In this document: positions 55,136-62,663 of the stretch, piece after piece | How positions within the stretch are numbered: the stretch's first letter is position 1 | How the letters are laid out: every line of letters starts with the position of its first letter | Origin: Palsa-513 sp050010595 | Lineage (GTDB): Bacteria; Actinomycetota; Thermoleophilia; Solirubrobacterales; Solirubrobacteraceae | Direction: 5' to 3' | Length of the DNA: 64,000 bases | NCBI GenBank assembly: GCA_050010595.1 | Contig: JBEKKS010000004.1 | Location: 62,001-126,000, forward strand | Position numbers and translations under genes: made by a program | The notes under the pieces: generated by a model | What the model saw: only the letters and a program-made list of their open reading frames with translations | Database searches by the model: none | Told to the model about the DNA's origin: nothing

Positions 55136-56087
55136 GGAGCTCCTCGCAGGCCGCGCGGATACGCTCGACGCTCGGCAGGACGGCGCGCTCGAGCTCGGGC
55201 GCGAACGGGATCGGCACGTCGGGCGTCGCGACCCGGATGATCGGCCCGTCGAGATGCTCGAAAGCACGCTCGGCGATCAGCGACGAGACCTGGGCACCGA
55301 TCGCACACGTGTAGTTGGCCTCATCCACGATCACCACCTTCGAGCAGTCGCGCGCCGCGGCGAGGATCGCCTCCTCGTCGAGCGGCTCGAGCGAGCGCAG
55401 GTCGAGCAGGCGGATGCTCGCGCCGTCGAGCTGCTCGATCGCTGCCAACGCCGCGTGCACCATCGCGCCGTAGGCGATCACCACGAGATCGTCGCCGTCG
55501 CGCACGGTGCGCGCCTCGAACGGCGTCTCATATGAGCCCTCCGGTACCTCGCCGCGGACGCGTCTGTAGAGGCCCTTGTGCTCCATGAAGATCACCGGGT
55601 TCGGGTCGGCGATCGCCGCGAGCAGCAGTCCCTTCGCATCCTCCGCGGTCGACGGCGCAACCACCTTCAGCCCGGGCGCATGGGCAAACCACGCCTCGGG
55701 ATTGGCCGAATGGTAAGGACCTCCCGACACACCGCCGCCGCTCGGCAGGCGGATCACGATCGGCGCCGCAAGATCGAGGCGGTAATGCAGCTTGCCGGCG
55801 ACGTTGACGATCTGATCGAAGCCGCAGGCGACGAAGTCGGCGAACTGCATCTCGCAGACCGGGCGCATGCCGACGATCGCCGCGCCGACGGCACCACCGA
55901 CGATCGCCTCCTCGGAGATCGGCGTGTCGATCACGCGGTTCGGACCGAACTCCTCGAACAGCCCGGCAGTCACCTTGAACGCCCCGCCCATCACGCCGAT
56001 GTCCTCGCCGAGGAGGAAGACGCGCTCGTCGTCGCGCAGCGCGGTGCGCAGCGCATCGCCGATCGCCTCGAGATAGGTCAGCTGCAA
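55125..56087 (-). CDS. 2-oxo-acid dehydrogenase E1 beta subunit
   Basis: This 320-residue transketolase-like beta subunit forms the alpha2beta2 E1 with the product of the adjacent gene. Family blocks: GEDIGVMGGAFKVTAGL, RVIDTPISEEAIVGGAVGAAIVG, MQFADFVACGFDQIVNVAGK, VIRLPSGGGVSGGPYHSANPEAWFAHAPGLKVVAPSTAEDA and the C-terminal RVATPDVPIPFAPELE. The residues around GGPYHSANPE with the conserved His bind the TPP/lipoyl region. It overlaps both neighbours by about 10 bases, so the operon order E1alpha-E1beta-E2 is tightly coupled. Confidence 0.93.
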   Translation of the reverse strand: MQLTYLEAIGDALRTALRDDERVFLLGEDIGVMGGAFKVTAGLFEEFGPNRVIDTPISEEAIVGGAVGAAIVGMRPVCEMQFADFVACGFDQIVNVAGKLHYRLDLAAPIVIRLPSGGGVSGGPYHSANPEAWFAHAPGLKVVAPSTAEDAKGLLLAAIADPNPVIFMEHKGLYRRVRGEVPEGSYETPFEARTVRDGDDLVVIAYGAMVHAALAAIEQLDGASIRLLDLRSLEPLDEEAILAAARDCSKVVIVDEANYTCAIGAQVSSLIAERAFEHLDGPIIRVATPDVPIPFAPELERAVLPSVERIRAACEELLAY

Positions 56088-57127
56088 AACCCGCTCCAGT
56101 GCGCCACGCCGGGCCCGAGCGGCACCGGCTCGCCGGTCGCGTAGACACCGGTGGTCGCACTCGCCGGGTCCGGCGCGGGCATCGCGAGCGCCGCCTGCGC
56201 AGCGCTCGCGACCTCGGCGGTAAGCGCCGCCTCGATCGCCGCTACATCGACCCCGAGCTCGACGAGGCGCGCGCGCTGGATGTCGAGCGGATCGCGCTTG
56301 GCCCAGGACGCGAGGAGCTCGGGCGGGACGTAGCGCGTATCGTCGTGCGCGCCGTGGCCGTGCATGCGCATCGTGCGCGCCGCGATCAGCGTCGGCCCGC
56401 CGCCGCGCAGGGCGCGCTCACGGGCCTGGCGCGTGACCTCGAAGACGGCCTCGACGTCGTTGCCATCGACGCTCTCGCCATAGATCCCGTAGGCGGCGGC
56501 GCGCTCGAGCGGGTCGACCTTGAACTGGGCCGTGCTCGGCGTCGAGTAGGCGAAGCCGTTGTGCTCGAGCACCATGATCAGCGGGACGCTCTGGACGGCG
56601 GCGAAGTTGACCGCTTCGTGCCAGTCGCCGACGGACGTCGCGCCGTCGCCGAAGAAAGCGAGCGAGCAGCGGCGCTCGTCGCGCAACTTGAACGCGAGCG
56701 CCATGCCAACCGCGACCGCGAGCATGTCTGAGAGCATCGAGGTCATCCCGACCACGCCGCGTGATGCCTCACCAAGATGGACATTGCCGTCGCGGCCGCG
56801 GCCGACGCCCTCGGCGCGCCCGAGGTAGTGGGCGAGGATCGCAAGCGGCGTCGTACCGCGGACGAGGTGCGCGCCCATGTCGCGGATCAGCGGGCAGACG
56901 GTGTCCGCCGGGCCGAGCGCAAACGCCGCGCCGACGCAGGTCGCCTCCTGGCCGCGGCCGTCGTAGAAGGAGCCCGAGACCCTCCCCTGCTTGTAGAGGC
57001 TGAGCCCGCGCTCCTCGACCGCGCGCTGCAGGGCCATGAAGCGAAACAGGGCGATCCGGTCCGAGAGCTCCAGCTGGGGCGCCACGCCGGCGATACCTGT
57101 GATCTCGGTCTCGTGCAGAGTGCTCAC
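56078..57127 (-). CDS. 2-oxo-acid dehydrogenase E1 alpha subunit
   Basis: This 349-residue TPP-dependent subunit decarboxylates a 2-oxo acid and reductively acylates the lipoyl group of E2. The TPP motif GDGATSVGDWHEAVNFAAVQSVPLIMVLEHN (GDG...N) is complete, and the phosphorylation-loop-like RMHGHGAHDDTRYVP carries the conserved His residues. GRGQEATCVGAAFAL and DMGAHLVRGTTPLAIL are family blocks; an Ile-to-Tyr/His pattern cannot distinguish pyruvate from branched-chain or acetoin enzymes. The start is GTG 57127. First gene of the three-gene operon, 21 bases after fbiC, which is on the same strand upstream. Confidence 0.92.
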   Translation of the reverse strand: MSTLHETEITGIAGVAPQLELSDRIALFRFMALQRAVEERGLSLYKQGRVSGSFYDGRGQEATCVGAAFALGPADTVCPLIRDMGAHLVRGTTPLAILAHYLGRAEGVGRGRDGNVHLGEASRGVVGMTSMLSDMLAVAVGMALAFKLRDERRCSLAFFGDGATSVGDWHEAVNFAAVQSVPLIMVLEHNGFAYSTPSTAQFKVDPLERAAAYGIYGESVDGNDVEAVFEVTRQARERALRGGGPTLIAARTMRMHGHGAHDDTRYVPPELLASWAKRDPLDIQRARLVELGVDVAAIEAALTAEVASAAQAALAMPAPDPASATTGVYATGEPVPLGPGVAHWSGFCS

Positions 57128-57148
57128 GAACGCGGGCGATCGTAGCGC

Positions 57149-59401
57149 TCAGACCGCCGCAAACGGCGAGCGATCGAGCTCGTAGACGCGACGGATCGCG
57201 TAGAGCGTGGTGCGCTCGGCGGCCGGGCGCCCGGCGCGGTGGGCGGCGCCGACGAGGTCGCGCGGGTCTAGCTTCACGCCGTGATAGGAGCCCGCCATGC
57301 GGCTGATCGACTCCTCCATCAGCGTTCCGCCGAGGTCGTTTACGCCCCAGCGCAGCGACTCCGTCGCGGCATCGAGGCCCATCTTGACCCAGGAGCTCTG
57401 GAGGTTGCGGATCGAGCGGCCGAGCGCGAGACGAAAGACGGCGGTGTGCTTGAGCTTCTCCTGCGTCGAGAGCTCCTCCACGCCATGCGTGCGCCCGAGC
57501 AACGTCTGAAACGGAATGAACGAGAGCGGCACGAACTCGGTGAAGCCGCCGGTGCGCTGCGCGAGCTCGCGCACGACGCGCATGTGCTCCGCCAGCTCCC
57601 AGGGCTCCTCGATGTGGCCGAACATCACCGTCGCAGTCGAGCGCAGGCCGATCGAGTGCGCTGCCTCGATGATCTCGACCCAGCGCGCGACGGGCAGCTT
57701 GTTCGGCGAGATCCGCTCGCGCACGCCGTCGTCGAGCACCTCGGCAGCAGTCCCCGGGACCGAGTCGAGACCGGCGGCGCGCAGACGCTCGAGCACCTCG
57801 ACCGGCGGCAGGCCGGAGACGTCGCACATATGCGCGATCTCCATCGGCGAGTAGGCGTGAACGTGGACCGCCGCGGTCTCCTTGATCACGCGCAGCCACT
57901 GCTCGTAGTCCTCGAGCGTCCAGTCGGGATGAATGCCCGACTGCATGCAGATCTCGGTCGCACCGAAGTCAACGGCTTCGCGCACCTTGACCTCGAGCGC
58001 CGCCCGGTCATGCTCGTAGGCGTCCGGCGAGCGGCGGCTCTGGCCGAAGCCGCAGAAAGCGCAGCCGACGGTGCAGATGTTCGAGACGTTGATGTTGCGG
58101 CAGACGACGAACGTGACGGTCTCGCCGGCGAGCTCGCAGCGCAGCTCGTCGGCAGCCTGGCGAATGTCCTCGATCGCCTCCGGGCGCGTCTCGGCAAACA
58201 GGGCGGTCAACTCCGGCTCCTCGAGCAGTCCGCCCGCACGACCCTTGCAGACCGCACCAGAGACAAGGTCGCGGCGAATCGCCCGGTCGGAGCGTCGCCC
58301 GCTGCCGCGGCGCGGGATGAACGACCAGTAGCGGGCCTTGATCACGTCGAGGACGGCCTGGGACTGCCACTCGGGGTCGATGAAGTCGGAGTAGACGCAG
58401 AGGCGCTCGGTCAAGGCGACGGCGTCGCGCTGAAGCGTGCGGCGCACCTGATGGGGCGAGGGGAACGGGTGCTCGGGAGAGATGTGATCGCCGTTGGCGG
58501 AGAGGCCGCCGAGGTCGGTGGCGCCGGCACGAACGAGCTCGGGCCACCAGTCGGAGAGGTTCGGCGGAACCTGGATGCCGACCCCCGGGAGCAGCTCGCG
58601 CGTGGCGGCGACGAGCTCCGCCAGGTCCGCGATCGAGACCTCGCAAGCCCAATCGGGGAGCGGCAGGCTCGGGTGGCGGCCGATGCCGGTGCGCCAGTAG
58701 CTCTCCGCCGCCGCAGTCGCGAGCTGCGCAGGCTCCTCGCCGTAGTAGCGGCGGTGGGGAACGAAGTTCTGCAGGATCAGCTCCTGGATGTGGCCGTGCT
58801 CGCGGTGCAGCTCGGCGAGCTGCTCGAGCGCGGCGATGCGGTCGGCCGGTGTCTCGCCGATCCCCACGAGGATCCCGCTCGTAAACGGGATCCGCAGCTC
58901 ACCGGCATCGCGGATCGTCTGCAGCCGGAGTTGTGGATCCTTCGTCGGGGAGCCGGCGTGCGCCGCCAGATCATCGCGCAGCGACTCGAGCATCAAGCCC
59001 TGCGAAGCGGTCACGTCGCGCAGCCGGGCGAGGTCGCGGCGCGCGAGGGCGCCGAGGTTCGTGTGCGGGAGCAGGCCACGCTCGAGCGCCCGCTCGCAAC
59101 ACCAGACCACGTAGGCGACGAAATCCTCGAAGCCGAGCTGCGTGAGCTTCGCCGCGAGCGCCGGATGGTGCGCGGGATCGTCGCCGGTCAGGATCAGGAG
59201 CTCCTTGACGTTGCGATGGGCGGCATGGTCGAGCAGCGCCAGAACCTCGTCCGGCTCGTGCAGGTGCGCCTTGTGGGTGGCGAAGGCGCAGTACTTGCAG
59301 TGCGAGACGCAGGTGCGTGAGAGCGAGAGCGTCAGGTTGCGCGAGAAGGTGACCCTTCTCGTGGGGCCAGCCGGGGCAGCTGCGTGCTCTGCGTCGGTCA
59401 T
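57149..59401 (-). CDS. fbiC: FO synthase FbiC (CofG-CofH fusion)
   Basis: This 750-residue bifunctional radical SAM enzyme makes FO, the deazaflavin chromophore of coenzyme F420, from tyrosine and 5-amino-6-ribitylaminouracil. CofG half: TLSLSRTCVSHCKYCAF with Cys31/35/38. CofH half: NINVSNICTVGCAFCGF with the second CxxxCxxC, then QSGIHPDWTLEDYEQWL and the C-terminal DLGGTLMEESISRMAGS. The fusion order is the actinobacterial form. It starts at 59401, overlapping the flavin reductase stop by ATGA. Its presence shows that the organism makes F420; other fbi genes are not in the window. Confidence 0.95.
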   Translation of the reverse strand: MTDAEHAAAPAGPTRRVTFSRNLTLSLSRTCVSHCKYCAFATHKAHLHEPDEVLALLDHAAHRNVKELLILTGDDPAHHPALAAKLTQLGFEDFVAYVVWCCERALERGLLPHTNLGALARRDLARLRDVTASQGLMLESLRDDLAAHAGSPTKDPQLRLQTIRDAGELRIPFTSGILVGIGETPADRIAALEQLAELHREHGHIQELILQNFVPHRRYYGEEPAQLATAAAESYWRTGIGRHPSLPLPDWACEVSIADLAELVAATRELLPGVGIQVPPNLSDWWPELVRAGATDLGGLSANGDHISPEHPFPSPHQVRRTLQRDAVALTERLCVYSDFIDPEWQSQAVLDVIKARYWSFIPRRGSGRRSDRAIRRDLVSGAVCKGRAGGLLEEPELTALFAETRPEAIEDIRQAADELRCELAGETVTFVVCRNINVSNICTVGCAFCGFGQSRRSPDAYEHDRAALEVKVREAVDFGATEICMQSGIHPDWTLEDYEQWLRVIKETAAVHVHAYSPMEIAHMCDVSGLPPVEVLERLRAAGLDSVPGTAAEVLDDGVRERISPNKLPVARWVEIIEAAHSIGLRSTATVMFGHIEEPWELAEHMRVVRELAQRTGGFTEFVPLSFIPFQTLLGRTHGVEELSTQEKLKHTAVFRLALGRSIRNLQSSWVKMGLDAATESLRWGVNDLGGTLMEESISRMAGSYHGVKLDPRDLVGAAHRAGRPAAERTTLYAIRRVYELDRSPFAAV

Positions 59402-59931
59402 GTCTCGCGATCCCCTGGCGAGGCCGCCCGTCGGGGCTCGCCGCTGAAGTAACCGTAGCGACCGCGGAAGAACACCAAGGGCTCGACGTCGTCATCGCTC
59501 GCCTCGAGCCGGAGGACCGCGCCGACGACGATCAGATGGTCGCCGGCCTCGTAGACGGCGTCCGGCGTGCACTCGATCCACGCGACGGCGTCGTCAAGCG
59601 CCGGGCCGGCCTGGCGCTCGTGCCAGGCGACGCCGGCGAAGCGGTCGACGCCGCGCTGCGAGAAGCGACGGGACATCTCCTCCTGGTGGGCGGCGAAGAT
59701 GTTCACGCAGAACGCGCCCGTCGGTTCGATCTTCGGCCATGTCGTCGAGTCCTTCGCCGGGCAGAAGAGGATCAGCGGCGGATCGAGCGACACGGATGTG
59801 ACCGAGTTGCTCGACATACCCACCGGCCCGCCGGAGTCGTACGCGGTGACGACCGTCACGCCGGTTGGGAGGTAGCCGAGGACGTGGCGAAAGCGCTCGC
59901 CGTCGATCTGCGGGCCGCTGTCGCGCACCAT
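59398..59931 (-). CDS. Flavin reductase-like FMN-binding protein
   Basis: This 177-residue flavin reductase (RutF/HpaC-type split-barrel) uses NAD(P)H to reduce FMN or FAD for a partner monooxygenase. Motifs: FRHVLGYLPTGVTVVTAYD, GPVGMSSNSVTSVSLDPPLILFCPA, GAFCVNIFAAHQEEMSRRFS and the C-terminal PLVFFRGRYGYFS. Its stop overlaps the fbiC start (ATGA). That coupling suggests a role connected with deazaflavin metabolism or with an F420-dependent system, but this is position-based inference. TAACGT eight bases before ATG 59931 is a probable -10 box. Confidence 0.88.
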   Translation of the reverse strand: MVRDSGPQIDGERFRHVLGYLPTGVTVVTAYDSGGPVGMSSNSVTSVSLDPPLILFCPAKDSTTWPKIEPTGAFCVNIFAAHQEEMSRRFSQRGVDRFAGVAWHERQAGPALDDAVAWIECTPDAVYEAGDHLIVVGAVLRLEASDDDVEPLVFFRGRYGYFSGEPRRAASPGDRET

Positions 59932-59939
59932 TGCGAATG

Positions 59940-59945
59940 ACGTTA
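59940..59945 (-). promoter_or_regulatory. Putative -10 element before the flavin reductase-fbiC operon
   Basis: TAACGT on the minus strand ends eight bases before the ATG at 59931. The spacing fits a leaderless transcript. No strong -35 box is visible. Confidence 0.35.
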
Positions 59946-59974
59946 CCCCACGGCGTGGCCCGGCTCGTGGACTC

Positions 59975-61579
59975 TCAACGCACAGGGTGGAGGTACTCGT
60001 AATAGGTGACCGGCACGGCGTACGCGGCGTAGCCGGCGATATCGGAGCGCGTCACGTTCTGCGTCGGCAGCTCGAACAGGTTGATCCAGGGCGAGTTGGC
60101 GTCGACCAGTGCAACGATCCGCGTCAGCAGTCCGGTCGTGGGGGTGCTCGCGGGCGTCGTCGCGAGCTTGCGCAAGAGCGCCTCGAGCGCAGGGTCGTCG
60201 AAGCCGAAGGCCGCAGCCGGACTCGCCGGGTCGAGCGTCGTGCTGTAGTCGGTGAGCAGCGCGAACGGCGCCCCGCCGATTGACGGCGCAATGTCCTCGA
60301 TCAACGAAGTCAGCTGGTGCGAGGCAGCGAGCGCGAGCGTCTGGTCGTCGTCGTAGCCGACCTGCGGCTCGAGCGTGATGCCGATCAGGGCCAGCTGGTG
60401 GGTGAGCAGGTAGAGCTCCTCTCCCTGGTTGCCATCGCCAAGGTCGAACGGCACCGAGACCTTCAGCGTGAAGCCGTGCCGGTAGCCCGCGGCGGCGAGC
60501 AGCGCCCGCGCGGCGGCGAGATCGTAGCCGGCGGGCTGAACCTGGCCGTAGGCGCGCGGCAGCGCGAGCACGTCAGGCGTTGCGTAGCCACCCCAGGTCT
60601 GGCCCGCAAGGTCCGCGCGGTCGACCGCGAGGCTGATCGCCGCCCGCACTGCCGGCTTGCGCAAGGGCCCCTGGGTGACGTTGAGCAGCCAGGACTCGAC
60701 CGCAGGTCCGTTCTGGAGGATGCCGGCGTGGACGTGGCTAGCCCAGCCGAACTGGGTCGCGCTCGTGAAGTCGTCCCATGCCAGACCGCTCGTGTGATCA
60801 ACGGTTCCCGCGAGCACCGCGTTGAGCCGGTCACCGGAATCCGACATCTGCTCGATCTTCACCTTGCGGTAGTACGGATGCACCCACGAGTAGGGGTTGG
60901 CAAGCAGGACGATCTGCTGGCTCTGCTGGAACAGCGCAACGTAGTAGGCAGCGAAGGTCGCCGAATTGGTCTCACCCCACTGCTCAGCCCATGGATCGCT
61001 CGGCGTGGCGTGGGCGCGCAGCAGCTGGCGGTCGTAGATCCCGGCGCCGTACCAGGAGAGCACGCCGAGCAGGAACGGGCTCGGCGCCGTCACGTTGATC
61101 CGCACCGCGTATGCACCGAGAACCGTGACCGGGTTGGCACGGTCGATGTGGGCTAGTGAAAAGAGGTACGGCGCGGCTGGTGAGATCGCGAGGTCGCGAT
61201 CGATGCTCCAGGCCACGTCGGCGGCGGTGAAAGGGTCGCCCGTGGGACCACGCACGCCGTGGCGCAACTGGAAGGTCGCGTCACCGTCGGGCGCGATCCG
61301 CCACGAGGTCGCGAGGTAAGGGACGACTGCATCCGCCGGCGGGAGCTGCGCGTTCGGGCCGGGCGCGACGCCGCGCGGACGGACGAGCTCGCTCGACCAG
61401 CTCGGCACGATCGCAGCCGCAGCGGGACCCGGGGTCGCCGACACGTCCAGATCGCCGGGCAGCGCCGCGACCGCATCGATGAACGTGCGACTACGCGGGA
61501 TCGAAGCGCCGGCGGCATGCGACGCGCCGCACCCGGCGAGCAGGAGCATCGCGACCAGGACGCCGGCGCACGCGCGCAC
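59975..61579 (-). CDS. Family 5 solute-binding lipoprotein (peptide/nickel type), orphan
   Basis: This is a 534-residue extracytoplasmic solute-binding lipoprotein. The N-terminus (GTG start) has a lipobox LLLAGCGAS, with Cys17 lipidated. The body follows the DppA/OppA plan: AVVPYLATSWRIAPDGDATFQLRHGVRGPTGDPFTAADVAWSI, then ILQNGPAVESWLLNVTQGPL and KPAVRAAISLAVDRADLAGQTWGG, and the SPWINLFELPTQNV end. It lies 13 bases downstream of the aquaporin gene on the same strand. No permease or ATPase genes are near, so it must use a transporter encoded elsewhere or act as a sensor. The ligand is unknown. Confidence 0.85.
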   Translation of the reverse strand: MRACAGVLVAMLLLAGCGASHAAGASIPRSRTFIDAVAALPGDLDVSATPGPAAAAIVPSWSSELVRPRGVAPGPNAQLPPADAVVPYLATSWRIAPDGDATFQLRHGVRGPTGDPFTAADVAWSIDRDLAISPAAPYLFSLAHIDRANPVTVLGAYAVRINVTAPSPFLLGVLSWYGAGIYDRQLLRAHATPSDPWAEQWGETNSATFAAYYVALFQQSQQIVLLANPYSWVHPYYRKVKIEQMSDSGDRLNAVLAGTVDHTSGLAWDDFTSATQFGWASHVHAGILQNGPAVESWLLNVTQGPLRKPAVRAAISLAVDRADLAGQTWGGYATPDVLALPRAYGQVQPAGYDLAAARALLAAAGYRHGFTLKVSVPFDLGDGNQGEELYLLTHQLALIGITLEPQVGYDDDQTLALAASHQLTSLIEDIAPSIGGAPFALLTDYSTTLDPASPAAAFGFDDPALEALLRKLATTPASTPTTGLLTRIVALVDANSPWINLFELPTQNVTRSDIAGYAAYAVPVTYYEYLHPVR

Positions 61580-61592
61580 CGGCGCACGGCGT

Positions 61593-62468
61593 TCAGGGAT
61601 TCCGGTGCTCAGACCGACCCGCCTCGACAGCCTCGAGGCCCTCTCGCATTACGCGCTGGAGCTGGCCCTGCGCGGCGGCAAGGCCGCCCGGATCGCCGCC
61701 GGCGCCGCGCAGGATCCAGGCGATGCCAACCGCGAGCACGCCGCCGACGACCGGGCCCACGAGGTAGGGCCAGAAGTGCACGAAGTCGCCGCGGATCAGG
61801 TCTGGGCCGAACGAGCGCGCAGGGTTCATCGACGCGCCGGTCAGCGGGCTCGACCAGAGCCCCGCGAGCGCGATGTAGCCGCCGACCGCGACCGCCGAGA
61901 GCGTGCCCACGTTCTGGGCCCGCGAGGCTGTGCCGAGGATCGTGCTGACTAGGCCCACCGTGAGGACCGCCTCGATCAGCATCGCCTTCCAATCCGCGAC
62001 GCCGGGGCCGGGGAGCGTGGCGCCGACGCCAGCCGCGCTGCCGATCACCTTGTCGACGAACAGGCAGGCGAGTGCCGCCCCGACCAGCTGGACGACGATG
62101 TAGCCGGGCACGCGGCGCCAGGGAAAGTCGCCGCGCAGCGTGAAGCCGATCGTCACCGCGGGGTTTAGGTGCGCACCGGAGACGGCACCCATGAAGAGGA
62201 TGATCGCCATCACCATGAGGCCCGGCGCGGTGACCGCGGCCGCACGACTCACAGCGCCATGGCTGGTGGCCGCGACGACCGCACCGCCGGCGCCGACGAG
62301 GACGAGCAGGAAGGTGCCGAAGAGCTCGGAGAAGAGGCGTCGCCATTCGAGCGCGACGTTGTCGAAGTCGAGCGTCGCCGGGAACTCGACCCCGAGCAGC
62401 GCCCGGCTGCGCGCCGGCCGCACCGGCGAGCTCAGCCCGCCACCGTCTTCCTGGCGCCGCGTGCTCAT
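61593..62468 (-). CDS. MIP family channel protein, aquaporin
   Basis: This is a 291-residue six-helix channel of the major intrinsic protein family. The two half-helix motifs are SGAHLNPAVTIG and GASMNPARSFGP. The residues after the second NPA (ARSFGPDLI, no Asp) are aquaporin-like; GlpF-type channels have NPARDFGP. An N-terminal tail of about 35 residues and a C-terminal tail of 40 are hydrophilic. Substrate prediction: water, with other small solutes possible. The solute-binding lipoprotein gene follows directly, likely in one transcript. Confidence 0.9.
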   Translation of the reverse strand: MSTRRQEDGGGLSSPVRPARSRALLGVEFPATLDFDNVALEWRRLFSELFGTFLLVLVGAGGAVVAATSHGAVSRAAAVTAPGLMVMAIILFMGAVSGAHLNPAVTIGFTLRGDFPWRRVPGYIVVQLVGAALACLFVDKVIGSAAGVGATLPGPGVADWKAMLIEAVLTVGLVSTILGTASRAQNVGTLSAVAVGGYIALAGLWSSPLTGASMNPARSFGPDLIRGDFVHFWPYLVGPVVGGVLAVGIAWILRGAGGDPGGLAAAQGQLQRVMREGLEAVEAGRSEHRNP

Positions 62469-62591
62469 CTACCCGAGCCGAATCTAGCCGGTCCGCAGGC
62501 GGCGTGCGGCGCGAGGCTTGCGCGCCGACGGCCCGTCGCCAAAGCCCTCAGATGGACGGATGATCGATCTGCAGGCAGTTCCCGTTCGCGT

Positions 62592-62620
62592 TTGACAGGC
62601 GTTGCGTCTGCCCCTACCGT
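62592..62620 (+). promoter_or_regulatory. Sigma-70-type promoter of the G1-like peptidase gene
   Basis: TTGACA at 62592-62597 and TACCGT at 62615-62620 are separated by 17 bases. The predicted start near 62627 leaves a leader of about 37 bases ending in AAGAAGGG, a good ribosome-binding site just before ATG 62664. Confidence 0.65.
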
Positions 62621-62663
62621 CGTCTGCTGGGGGACCGGCGCACAACGTCCGATAAAGAAGGGC

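Noticed and set aside
57281..59320. 679-residue plus-strand frame opposite fbiC
   Set aside because: Same antisense pattern; the minus strand has both radical SAM motifs and full FbiC length.
62469..62663. Possible riboswitch in the leader before the G1-like peptidase gene
   Set aside because: I compared it by eye with ydaO and other known classes and found no conserved core. A sigma-70 promoter inside the region leaves only about 37 bases of leader, too short for one.
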